DNA from: Vesta saturnalis
Taxonomy: Eukaryota; Arthropoda; Insecta; Coleoptera; Lampyridae
Assembly: GCA_036346205.1 (NCBI GenBank)
Contig: JARFJB010002009.1
Span: forward strand, 6,209,501-6,273,500
DNA: 64,000 bases
Reading direction: 5' to 3'
Numbering within the stretch: the first letter of the stretch is position 1; each line of letters begins with the position of its first letter. The notes beneath the pieces were generated by a model. The model ran no database searches. It was not told where the DNA came from and worked only from the letters and a program-made list of their open reading frames with translations. The position numbers were made by a program, and so were the translations under genes. Shown here one piece after another: positions 33,064-43,519 of this stretch.

Positions 33064-33068
<5 letters not shown>

Positions 33069-33693
33069 GGTGAGCCACCATCAACGGGACGGTCTTTTGT
33101 ATTTAGGCAATACGTTTTTTCAAATTTATTTTTCAGGAGGGTTATGTATATCAGTAGTGGCCACATTTTAAAATTATTTTCGTACATACTGGGTGTTCCA
33201 GAAAAGCGTGGCTTATCAAACTTATGTTTTTTTTTAATGGAACGCCCTGTATTTTCGTTCAATTTTGGATAGTACTTTAAAAATAAGGTGCACTTTAATA
33301 AATGATCCCTTGCGAATAAAAATGATACTGACCGAGTCAATTAAATTAGAATGACAAAATTCTAGTTGTAAATATTAAAGTTGTTACCCTTTGAATCGCT
33401 ATAGCAAATGATTCTTAATTCCTTACAGGGTGTTCAAAATTTTCGGTTGTAAAATAATTACATTCAAATCACATTATCTTGGTAATTTTAAATGTAACAC
33501 CCTGTATTTTATTAATCTACATTAAACAAAAAAACATTCTCTATCATTTGGTATATGGGTTTCCTATACCTAAATATTACACACAAGCAAATTAAAAAAA
33601 AACATAAAAACGACAAAATATTTTTTTTTAATGAGAGAAGTAAGTAATAATTAAAATAACAAAAACGAACAAGACGCTAGGAAAAAATTAATT

Positions 33694-34735
33694 TTACTCT
33701 AACATATGCTCAAAATGTCTGCCATCTGCCTGAATACAATTAATTCTATTTTCAAAAGATCTTATTTTATTTAACATTTCCGGCGTTATAGTGTTGAATG
33801 CATTAGAAATTCTTATTTTCATGTCCTCGGGAGCAGTGGGAACTGTTTGATTTGCTATAAGTTGAACAATCCCCCATATACTGGAATACATTGGAGTAAC
33901 AATCTGGAGACCAAGGTTGCCAATTACAAGGACCACCCTTGCCTATCCACGTATTTCTAAATTTTCTGTTCAAATACACTCTGCCAGGTCGGGCAAAATG
34001 AGCGGGTGCTCCATCCAACTGGAGCCACATTTTTTTTCGTATATTTAATGGAATATGCTCATGGAGTATCCAAAAATCACGTTTTAAGAAATTCAAAAAT
34101 TTTCTTCCATGTAGGTGACCATCAAAGAAATATGGTCCAATCACATAATCTCCTAATGTTCCTGCCCAAACGTTTACAGTCTATCGGTGTTGGCGATCAA
34201 CAGTACGAAATAGATGTCTGTCTTCAGTATCGTAATAGTGGTAATTACGCCTATTTACTATACCATCACTCTGAATAGTGCATTCATATGTAAATTCCAC
34301 GAATTTAAAAAAATCAGGATCTCTGCCAGTTTTATCCAAAGCCCATAAGCAAAAGTTTAAACACATATTATAGTCCCTTTCAGACAAATGTTGATGTAAG
34401 TGAATATGATATGGATAATATCCATTTTTTAAAGTATCCTACGGACACTTGTTCGACTGATACCTGTTTCATTCGAAATTTTGCTAGTACTTGTATGAGG
34501 GTCATCAGTAACAGAGCGTACGTACTACATCAAACTCATTTTCATTATTCTCAGTAATCTGTTTTGTTTTACTCACCTTCTGATATCAACTGACCGAGTA
34601 GCACGAAATCTTTCAAAAATTTCTTTTCTTGGATGTTCTCGGTCGGGGTACTTTTGAGCATACAGTCTAGAAGCCAGAAAACAATTACTGAAACATTCCC
34701 CAATGCACAGTATCATATCAATTCTTTCTTGTAAT
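33694..34735 (-). pseudogene. mariner-like transposase in the second palindromic element, degenerate
   Basis: The minus strand from about 34735 reads LYAQKYPDREHPRKEIFERF, then SKISNETGISRTSVRRIL (helix-turn-helix, about 34480). The expected WTDE block is degraded near 34300. VNVWAGTLGDYVIGPYFFDG (about 34180-34120), WLQLDGAPAHFAR (about 34020, second Asp), QPWSPD (about 33925) and the C-terminal NRINCIQADGRHFEHM ending at 33694 follow. It is clearly related to the 31050-32100 protein (shared DGRHFEHM/NGRQFEHL end) but much more decayed. Confidence 0.75.
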
Positions 34736-35136
34736 CCGTTTTACAACTTTTAATTGTATTATGTCTAAAAAGACAGCAACCTACTAGATTAGTTTAAATT
34801 TTTTGTTATAAGGTATTAACATTAAATTTAAGAAATGACAGAAAGCAACCTACTAGATTAAATTTAAAATTTTTGTTGTATTATACAGGATTTTACATTA
34901 AATTTAAGAAAATGTTGAATAACAAAAAAAAAACTGTAATATTTAGGTATAGAAAACCCATATACCAAATGATAGAGAATGTTTTTTTGAATAATGTAGA
35001 TTAATAAAATACATTTAAAATTGGCAAAATAATGTGATTTGAATGTAATAATTTTACAACTGAAAATTTTGAACATCCTGTAAGGAATTAAGAATCATTT
35101 GCTATAGCGATTCAAAGGGTAACAACTTTAATTTTT

Positions 35137-35822
35137 ACAACTAGAATTTTGTCATTCTAAGATAATTGATTCGGCCATATGGTTTTTTTTCGAAAACCTA
35201 TTATTTTCATAAAATTCAAAATATCTCAAAAACTGTAATATTTACCTATAGGGATCATTTATTAAAGTGCACCTTATTTTGACAGTACTATCCAAAATTG
35301 AACGAAAATACAGGGTGTTCCATTAAAAAAAACATAAGTTTGATAAGCTATGCTTTTCTGGAACACTCAGTATGTACGAAAATAATTTTAAAATGCGACC
35401 ACTACGGATATACATAACCCCCCTGAAAAATAACATTAAAAAAACCTATTGCCTAGATACAAAAGACCGTCCCGTTGGTGGTACAACTAGAATTTTGTCA
35501 TTCTAAGTTAATTGATTCGGTCAGTATGGTTTTTTTTCGAAAACCTATTATTTTCATAAAATTCAAAATATCTCGAAAACTGTAATATTCACCTATAGGG
35601 ATCATTTATTAAAGTGCACCTTATTTTTACAGTACTATCCAAAATTGAACGAAAATATAGGGCGTTCCATTAAAAAAAAACATAAGTTTAATAAGCCACG
35701 CTTTTCATGTACAAAAATAATTTTAAAATGTGGCACTACTGATATACATAACCCCCCTGAAAAATAAATTTAAAGAAACGTATTGCCTAGATACAAAAGA
35801 CCGTCCCGTTGGTGGTGGTCCA
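35137..35822. repeat. tandem duplication (period about 346 bp) in an inverted-repeat arm
   Basis: ACAACTAGAATTTTGTCATT begins both units (35137 and 35483). Each ends with GACCGTCCCGTTGGTGGT. The left arm of the same element has only one unit. Confidence 0.85.
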
Positions 35823-35823
35823 C

Positions 35824-35826
<3 letters not shown>

Positions 35827-35899
<73 letters not shown>
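35827..35899. repeat. (TA)n microsatellite
   Basis: About 36 TA units between the end of the palindromic mariner element and the 3' end of a non-LTR fragment. Confidence 0.95.
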
Positions 35900-35901
<2 letters not shown>

Positions 35902-36440
35902 TTCCTCAGGCCCGTTTACCTAGCTGGTTCCTGAGACACTGCAGCCTATATGACTTAGTGTTCTTCCTAGTGGTTTGTTACACCCAGTCCGTGATGTTAA
36001 CGCCCTGTAGCAGATCACACAGGTCACTCGCGGAATGTGTGTTTAAGTCTTCTGGTTCTATTTTTGAAAACCCGAAAATCCTCTGTCTTTTAACAGCCAG
36101 CGAGTCACAGTCACATATGATATGTGTAGCTGTTGATCTGTGTAGCTGTTTCTGGTTCCTCATTCTAAAATCTACATGTGGGGCCTCCTTAAATGGCCCT
36201 TAACAGCCGCATCTCCTGTCAGGAGGCCGGTAACGATCCTAAGCTGTGTCCTGCTTAGCGTGAGCGGTGCTGTGGTTCTTTTTACGCAAGGTCTGTTTAT
36301 GTATGTTTCTTTACTTATGACTTCCTGCCACCTCGCTTCACCAGTTCTTCAATCTAGAGTCCGCTCTGATATGAGTCATCTTATGCTTAAATTAAGTTCC
36401 CTAATTTTATTTGCCAACGAGCTATTCAGTTAATGAAGAA
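35900..36440 (-). pseudogene. non-LTR retrotransposon (R1/Jockey-like) C-terminal fragment
   Basis: The minus strand reads APLTLSRTQLRIVTGLLTGD, then AAVKGHL. After a frameshift it reads HVDFRMRNQKQLHRS, TATHIICDCDSLAVKRQRIF and GFSKIEPEDLNTHSASDL, to a stop near 35980. This matches the tail after the RNase H-like region of R1/Jockey-group proteins: a TGLLTGH block, a Cys/His motif (HIICDC with part of the upstream Cys pair lost), and a PEDL segment. The sequence 3' of the stop runs straight into (TA)n. The reverse transcriptase is absent, as expected of a 5'-truncated copy. Confidence 0.7.
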
Positions 36441-37333
36441 AAATATACTCTTAAAACTTTGTTAAAGACTATTTGTAGTTGAAAACATTTTCCCCCTTTC
36501 TTCTTAATTTGTTGTTGCGTTACATCCCCGTCATTGGGCAACACTAGCATTGCACTTTGTATGTTAATTTATGCTGTTTGTAACGAATTTTTCGAGCAGT
36601 AATTTATGTATTTTAGTACATACAATATACCTATAAAATACCCTTTTTTTGATACCCTGTAAAAAGGCTTCAACCCATTTATCTTTAATCTTTTGACTTA
36701 CTTCCCCATTTTTCTCGTTACAGATTGCACTGTGTATCAAATTCTGATCATTGTTGCTTTACGTATGTGTATCTTAATAAATAAGCTTTTACTTATTGCC
36801 TAAAAACCGTGATTTATTTGAAAATGTGTCGCCATCTGCCTCACACGTCCGGTATAATAAAATTGTACACTCATTTTTTTATTTGAATTCATTACATTTA
36901 AGTTTATTTATATTGTTCCACATTATAAAGCTTTTCTTTTTGTTTCAGGTGAGTTCACAGTTTATTATCTGATACTCTCATTTACTGTGTTATGGTAGGT
37001 AAGTTAAATTTAATAAACTCAAGTGAATTTATTAGTGTAATTTAGTAATTTGGGTTCACTGATCTTTATCTTCAAAAATATTTTTAACAACATAATAAAA
37101 GATTATTAATTTTTATAAAAACATTTAAGGTTTATGAGCAACTGCAATTGAACTAAATGAATTTTTATAATAAAAAAAAATTATATTTTTATTTCTTATG
37201 GTAAAATACGTGTAATAAATAGAACTGGATAAATAATCTGTAATTGTTCAATTGCATTATAAATATGTACAGTGTAACCTATTATTGATGACTTTCACGA
37301 TCTCTTCATTATGAATGAAACTACTTGTCAAAC
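36441..37333. other. no recognised feature
   Basis: AT-rich sequence without recognised genes or repeats. Confidence 0.4.
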
Positions 37334-37335
37334 TA

Positions 37336-38827
37336 AAGCCTGTCCGGTAGAACTGAACGGGTATCGGATTAACAAGGAGGATTGTCAATATATGGTTCTA
37401 TTGTGCTTGAAACCGCCTTAATGCTTTGCTGTCTCGTACTTATTGTACGTGACAAAGAAAGATGGATATATTATGAATAATGCCTCTATTTCTGCCGAAC
37501 AAAAGCGTTTGCAACTTTCACACATAATGACAAGGCAATAAGAATCAGATGCAGGTAGAATAGAAATTCAATAGGTATAATAAAATGCCAGTGGTTCTCA
37601 ACACTGCTTTAACATTACATTTAAAATTTATGGAAGAATGCAAGTTTTATAATAAACATTTATAAAAGCCATTCATAATAATGAATATTCGATTAAGTAT
37701 AGGTATTTCAATTTACATTTAGAAAGTTCATTGTATACCTAAGTATGGTAATGACGTTTTAGTGTACTCCAATTACAAAAGAATCCAAATAAATATGCAA
37801 TACTGTAACAATAAGTAATTAATAATAGATTATTATACCATTTAGTAGGTACATATAGGTATAAATAAAACAACTGCAATATCTATATTATCATTATTCT
37901 TTGAGTAAGCGTTTATATAAACTAACCATTAATATAATGCCGAAAAAGTTGAGTAAAGAAATTCGCGAATTAGTTTTAAATACAGTCGATTATTTTAAAG
38001 AAGAAAAGAAAATGGTGGTCCACTATTATCTACATTTTCTGTTCAACAAAGAACAGCAAACGCGTTAAAACTTTCGGTTTCGACGGTGGGGAAAATCTGT
38101 GCTTTAAAAAAAAATGGCGGCGAGTTGGAACCTCCAGTGAAAAAACAGCGTGTCAAACTTTGCACTACAGATTTTCCAGAAAATGGAAAACAAACAATTC
38201 GTGCATTAATATACGAGATGTACGCGAAGAAGGAACACGTAACGTTAAATTCATTATTAAACTTCTTAAAATTGAGAACCGCGTATGAAATAGGAAAAAC
38301 CAGTTTGGCTCTAGTGTTAAAAAATATGGGCTTTAAATTCCAAAAAACCAACAATAGACGCGGTTTGTGTGAACAAAGCCACATTGTCGCCAAAAGAAAC
38401 GTTTTTCTGAGAAAGTATCTCAAAAATGTATTTGTTATTGTTGTTATAAGTATAAGTGAAAGGTGTCAATTGAAATTACTTATAGGTAATTAGTAATCGA
38501 TTATTATTTTTATTATACAAAAGTTGCATTTCTTCACAAATTATATAATGTTAAAGCAGTGTTGAGAACCACTGGCATTTTATTATACCTATTGAATTTC
38601 TATTCTACCTGCATCTGATTCTTATTGCCTTGTCATTATGTGTGAAAGTTGCAAACGCTTTTGTTCGGCAGAAATAGAGGCATTATTCATAATATATCCA
38701 TCTTTCTTTGTCACGTACAATAAGTACGAGACAGCAAAGCATTAAGGCGGTTTCAAGCACAATAGAACCATATATTGACAATCCTCCTTGTTAATCCGAT
38801 ACCCGTTCAGTTCTACCGGACAGGCTA
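37336..38827 (+). mobile_element. non-autonomous Tc1/mariner-type element with long near-perfect inverted repeats
   Basis: It is flanked by TA (37334-37335 and 38828-38829). The left arm (37336 to about 37614) and right arm (about 38550-38827) are almost identical over about 280 bp. They start AAGCCTGTCCGGTAGAACTG and, in reverse complement, TAGCCTGTCCGGTAGAACTG. The high arm identity points to recent activity or conversion. The interior keeps only the N-terminal part of a transposase, so it depends on a relative for movement. Confidence 0.85.
37937..38430 (+). pseudogene. transposase N-terminal DNA-binding domain, catalytic part deleted
   Basis: It starts MPKKLSKEIRELVLNTVDYF with a likely helix-turn-helix. 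A one-base change near 38011 shifts the frame to GGPLLSTFSVQQRTANALKL, SVSTVGKICALKKNGG, a basic stretch, and TIRALIYEMYAKKEHVTLN. KNMGFKFQKTNNRRGL and VAKRNVFLRKYLKN complete it. The open segment 38086-38493 covers most of it. Homology ends near 38430 and the DDE domain is missing. The same architecture occurs at 36-544. A truncated protein that binds transposon ends without cutting could act as a repressor, but that is inference and the frameshift argues against the full product. Confidence 0.7.
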
Positions 38828-39039
38828 TAACAATGTCGTTTTCATAATTGTCACAAACTACTTTTAAAATTAGGGCATCTTTGACTTCAAAGCCATCTTG
38901 ATAAAAGTGACACTATTTTCAAAAAAATACAAATTTTTATTTAAAAAACCCAGATACCATTATATATTGGTAAGAAACTTTAAAACACGCATTCAGTGAG
39001 CTGAACATGTGTAGGATGTTCTGTTAAAAAAATATGTGT

Positions 39040-39225
39040 CGTTGATGACTCAAAAAACCGTATGCAGGGTGTCCACGAGGCGTATTAATAAAGATATAGT
39101 TTTGAAATTTTGGATTTTTGTTCATTCAACTTCGAGCGATTCAAATAAAATACTTTTCATTTTTGAACTTCCGGTTCAACCGCAAATTTGTCATAATTTC
39201 GTTATTTTTAAAGGAATACGTTATA
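39040..39225 (+). repeat. MITE-like repeat, family shared with 43348-43505
   Basis: Between GCAGGGTGTCCACGAGGCG (39064) and ATTTTTAAAGGAATACG (about 39222) the sequence is the reverse complement of 43348-43505 with scattered differences. Shared parts are AAACTATATCTTT, CTTCCGGTT(C/G)AACCG and AATAACGAAATTATG. Ends of the CAGGGTG type suggest mariner-related mobilisation. Confidence 0.75.
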
Positions 39226-39289
39226 TATACGAGGACTACTCTTTTTTCAAGTTCAGGTAAATAAGAAAAGTTTTATTAGGAGTTACTTA

Positions 39290-39960
39290 TACATGTGAAC
39301 TATTTCTCAATATAGCCATTTGTCCTAATGGGACATCAGCTTTTATATACTCTTCTCCATGTTGCCGCCTGAGTTCTCAGCCAATTTGCCATACTGGCTT
39401 TCAATTCTTCGTTAGTGTTGAATCGCTGCGTCCCCAACCATACTTTCATCTTGGTGCCAAGTCCGGGCTGTAGGGCGGGTGGTGGAAGAAGTCCCATCCG
39501 AATTTCTTTACCAGTTCCTTTGTTACTCTCGCCTTATAAAAGCGTGCATTGTCACGAAGCAAGACAATTCCTGATGTCAACATGTCTCTCCTTTTCTTGG
39601 TATTGCATTCCATAGATGTTCAAGGGAGTTATAGTATGTTGCTGCAGTAATTTTTGTTCCGGGGTCCTAGAACTCCACTAACAAGAGTACTCTACAGTAG
39701 CCTTAAGCCTTTTGTTGGTCAATGCTTGTTTAAACTTCTTTGGTTTGTTAGGCGAGTTCGTATGATCCATTGTTTCTATTGCTTCTTTGTCTCGACGTTC
39801 ACAAACTGAACCCACGTTTCGTCTCTCATTACGATTGTTCCCAAAAACGCTTCTCCTTTGTCATGGTAACGCTGCAAAAACCTTAGTCCAGAATCCATTG
39901 GCTGCAGTTTATGAACACGTGTAAGTTGTTTGGAGCCCATTGTGCACAAATTTTTTGGTG
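39290..39960 (-). pseudogene. mariner transposase, heavily degenerate
   Basis: The minus strand in several frames gives SVFGNNRNERRNVGSVCERR, then DHTNSPNKPKKFKQALTNKR and LKATVEYSC. NSLEHLWNAIPRK-like codons follow, then a block ending FGWDFFHHP, and NEELKASMANWLRTQAATW with a final NGYIEK near 39310. The SPxKPKKFK block and the WL...YxxG....NGxYVEK-like ending are typical of mariner (irritans or mauritiana type). The catalytic blocks are badly eroded. No inverted repeats were found. Confidence 0.7.
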
Positions 39961-42180
39961 GACGAGTAGTCCTGTAGTAATATAAAGTGCTGAATTTCGA
40001 GAAATTCAGTAGACAGTTTAGAGATTGTGAGTCACAATGCCTTCCCCGTCACAACCCGCAATCCGAACCATTTCACAGTATTGCCTTCAGCTTGAAGAAA
40101 ACGGATCACAGCGAATCTCGCATTTGGCGGGAGCTGCAATGATAGTTGTCATTATAAAACAGTGCTCACATCAAAAACTATGCCAGGTAATGGCCACCCC
40201 GGACAGATAGATAGCTTTAACTGTTTTCGAATTACTTACATTTTTTTCAAGAAACTTAACTTAAACTATACAGATAACCATCTGAAAGAATGTTTGAGAA
40301 ATATGTTCCACAAATCATGTACAGAAGTTATACTACTCATACGCAAGTTCCATCTTTTATAACAAATAAAAAAAATAAAAAATAGGTGTGGTTGTTATAA
40401 AGGTAAATTGCACCACGGTCTAGCTCAGTGAGGTACAAATTTATAAAACTTACAGAATTTGAGGACTCGTTCATCAGGTGTGAGGAAAGCAGAGATATTT
40501 TCATAGATATAATCAGTATTAGTGTTTGTTTTAATTGGGCACCACTCAATTTCTAGGTTTAATAAATAAAATACAACAAAAATTGAGAAAGGTTGTATCT
40601 CAAAGCATAATAGGTAATCTGAATAAGCACTAAACATCTGTATTTATATGTACATTTAATAAAACAAAATGTCTGATTAATATCAGAATAAAATAACTAA
40701 AACGATTCTTCTTGTACGGCCTTACAATCTTAAAGTACTAAATTAAACACTGTAGATAAGCTTACAATCTATGTATACTTAGAATTCAAAATGCAATCTA
40801 TTCAAAATGTTTTCAATAATGAAACGTGTATTGACCCATGTCAACAAATTGCAGTTGTGATAGGTTATGAACTCAAATGTTTTTATTTCAGGAGCAGGAC
40901 TCAAACTGATTTGTTATTTACTTAACTGCACTAAGGATAAGTACTTACTTGTACAAAACAAATACTTTAATCTTGTCTTAACCGAACTGTATACTTGAGA
41001 TATTTCATTTCCAATTCCAAGACAAATATGCGATAATGTAAAGGTAATTTCCATTTGTAATTAACGTACAAATAAACGAAACAGAGACGTATAGGTAAGC
41101 ACTATAAGTTTCATCTGTCTTCAACATAAATTTTATGCGAACGGTAGCATATAGTAACATTCGATTATTGGCAACAAATGTTGTTGACCCTACAACAACT
41201 GAAAGATATAACGAACACAGATTCGAACGTAGAATATGTATAACAGCATATGTGATTGATGCAAAACAAAGGTATCTCCATTTATTTTCATAAAGATGAC
41301 ATTGTATTAATCTGCCATTTTAACAAAGTTAAGCTCGTGACGTCATACCCACGCCACTCAATGATACGTAAATTTACCAAAATAAAAGCTTTCTCTTAAG
41401 ATAAACGGTTTCCTTGTTCCTACCTTTGTTCTGGTTTCTTGTTTCTGATTCCTATTAAATATAATATATAGAAAATGTAATTAAACGCCTTTACATACCT
41501 TATAAAAGGGAAGCAAAACTTAAAAAAGATAACGTCTTAAATGTACGACATGATAAACGGAAATGCATCAAGCATAGTCAACTCACGCTGCGCATAGAAC
41601 TAAAATTGAATGTCTAAAATATACACAGGGACGTTCGTAATTATGTAGACTGAAGAGAAAATATTGCATATAAAAATTTAATTGTTAAACGAAATAAGAA
41701 ATGCTTAAAAATACTAAGGTAATGTAAATATACTTATCGATAATAATGCAAATTTCGAAATTTAAATTAAGGTATCGACAGACAAGAATTGGCACGTTAC
41801 ACTTTTGAAAATTTCTACAGAGTGTTCAAATTTACGAAATAACAAAATTACTAAATCTTAATTTTTTTTAAATAGTAACCCTGTTAAAGTTGTACATTTT
41901 TGGATTCTTTGCCAAATTTTAAGGTAACTCTATGTTGTATGTCCTACACCCAAGACTTAACTCTCACCCAGAAAACATAAATTTAAGAAAATCTTGTGTC
42001 ACTTAAATTACAATGCAAATAGCAATAGTATATGGAAATATCTGACAGTTTTATTAAAAATTCCTCGCGCAATGAAGATTTTTTTAATGTATTGATTATT
42101 TATGGTGAACCTGCGGGACTAATTAATCCAACAAGAGAGTGTTTGAAGGTAATTGTTTGGAATTTGGGTAATTTCCATAT
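39961..42180. other. no supported gene
   Basis: AT-rich. A short plus-strand stretch at 40038-40160 (MPSPSQPAIRTISQYCLQLE) could be an old Tc1-like N-terminus but is too short to call. The rest shows nothing recognisable. Confidence 0.35.
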
Positions 42181-42182
42181 TC

Positions 42183-42568
42183 ACATGTGGAAAAAAAAGG
42201 AAAAGGCCACGTATTTCATTCCCTCTCCAAGGGGGAGGGCGGGCTGCTCGAGCTTTCCGAGCTCCTTCAGCCACAATCATGGATTCCCAGCATACATATA
42301 TTACGTATATATGCATGGTGGGATTAAGGATGGGTGTGGTCAGGATAGGATCGGAAGGAACGGAGTTAGGGTTCTGAGGGTGAAATACTACCCCAGCATT
42401 CGCCTAAGCAGCCGCACATGGTGTGTATATACGCAGTGACCATGCCGCTACATGTATATGAGGAAAACCCCCTGAAAAAATCTCATACAAGGTAGACGGT
42501 AACGGGAATCGAACCCATTACCTCCTGAATGTTAAGCAGGTTATGTCACCACTACGCTACCAGCTCGG
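42183..42568 (-). mobile_element. tRNA-headed SINE
   Basis: On the minus strand the head (42568-42490) reads GAGCTGGTAGCGTAGTGGTG (A box) and ATGGGTTCGATTCCCGTTAC (B box), with an anticodon-arm-like segment between. The spacing is tRNA-like, but the acceptor ends do not pair. The body (about 42445-42190) recurs at 59278-59527 in the same orientation without the head. The 3' end on this strand is followed by a T-rich stretch. RNA polymerase III would drive it and a LINE would supply reverse transcriptase. Confidence 0.65.
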
Positions 42569-42709
42569 TTCACATGTGGAAGAAATCTAGGGCTATAGAA
42601 GAATAATTTAGGTCGTACTGCGGAAGAAATAAATACATTAACTTTCATCTTTCAGTATCCTGAAGCATGTATAAGAAACGCAGAGCAGTTTTCTGGTGTT
42701 TCAAAATCC

Positions 42710-43345
42710 AAAATTCAAATTAATTTTAGTTAAATATAAATGGCGTCTTTTTGCAATTGATCTTCACCAAATTTGAAGAACGCAATTTTGACGCAAGAGT
42801 TAACTTTTGTGAATGTTTATTAGTGAAAAGTCAAGAAGATGATTTTTTTTCGAATATTATTTGGAGCGACGAAGCCAAATTTACAAAAAAGAAGTAGCCA
42901 TTATTGGTTACTAAGAACTGTACGTACCACTAAGTTCCATGATTCTTGGTATTTTAACGTACACTATCCGATTAAAAAGAACAAAATGTGTATTCTTTAT
43001 TTTTCTGACGAAATTTGGAACGCCCAGAGATACATTATTATTAGTAATGACGCGGTGTGAAGGGTTGTGAACGCTTTAACAGAAAACGAAAGAAACTGTG
43101 TGTAGTTTCAAAATGATAGAGATTCTCCTCACAATACTCGCAGAAATAAGGATGCATTGAACAATATTTTTGAAGATAGGTGGATGGGAAATAATGTACC
43201 TTTTCGCTTGCCACTCCGGTCACTAGATCTCACACAACTGGGGTGTAATTAAAGATAGAGTTTATCAAAAATGGGTATAGTTCAAAAACGGTTAGAGGAA
43301 GGTATAGAGAATGCGTATAAAAATTGACATAAAAAACTAAAAAAA
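42710..43345 (+). pseudogene. mariner-like (DUF4817-type) transposase remnant
   Basis: Plus-strand pieces read TKFEERNFDARVNFCECLL, then FFSNIIWSDEAKFTKK (42845-42890, first catalytic Asp). After several shifts come NKDALNNIFEDRWMGNN, VPFRLPLRSLDLTQL (43150-43230, third Asp block) and WGVIKDRVYQK (about 43238-43270). The middle part is too mutated to follow. The order of blocks matches the better preserved copy at 31050-32100. Confidence 0.65.
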
Positions 43346-43347
43346 TA

Positions 43348-43505
43348 TATAGGGTATTCCATTAAAAATAACGAAATTATGGCAAACTTCCGGTTGAACC
43401 GGAAATATTTTAAGTGAATCCGCCGTAGTAGAATGAATAGGAATCCAAAATTGCAAAACTATATCTTTGTTAATACACCATAAAGGACTAATGGGGGCTT
43501 GGTTT
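43348..43505 (-). repeat. MITE-like repeat, same family as 39040-39225
   Basis: It contains AACGAAATTATGGCAAACTT, the palindrome CTTCCGGTTGAACCGGAA, and AAACTATATCTTTGTTAATA, in inverse orientation to the copy at 39040-39225. The left end is TAGGGTATTCC; the right end is near CACACTGTATA at 43520. Confidence 0.75.
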
Positions 43506-43519
43506 GTGAACACACTGTA

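Larger units (their letters stand above)
33066..35826 (-). mobile_element. second palindromic mariner-like element
   Basis: The left end CAGGGTGAGCCACCATCAAC pairs with the right end (reverse complement CAGGTGGACCACCACCAACG). Both continue into GGGACGGTCTTTTGTAT. The arms span about 33066-33640 and 34900-35826. The right arm contains a tandem duplication of about 340 bp. An inner pair of ends (CAGGGTGTTCAAAATTTTC at 33425 and its complement near 35080) suggests one element inside another, or an internal repeat. Confidence 0.8.

Noticed and set aside
42032..42439. Plus-strand 135-codon frame, with its relative at 59271-59459
   Set aside because: Both are translations of the SINE body; the matching frame is explained by sequence identity of a non-coding repeat.
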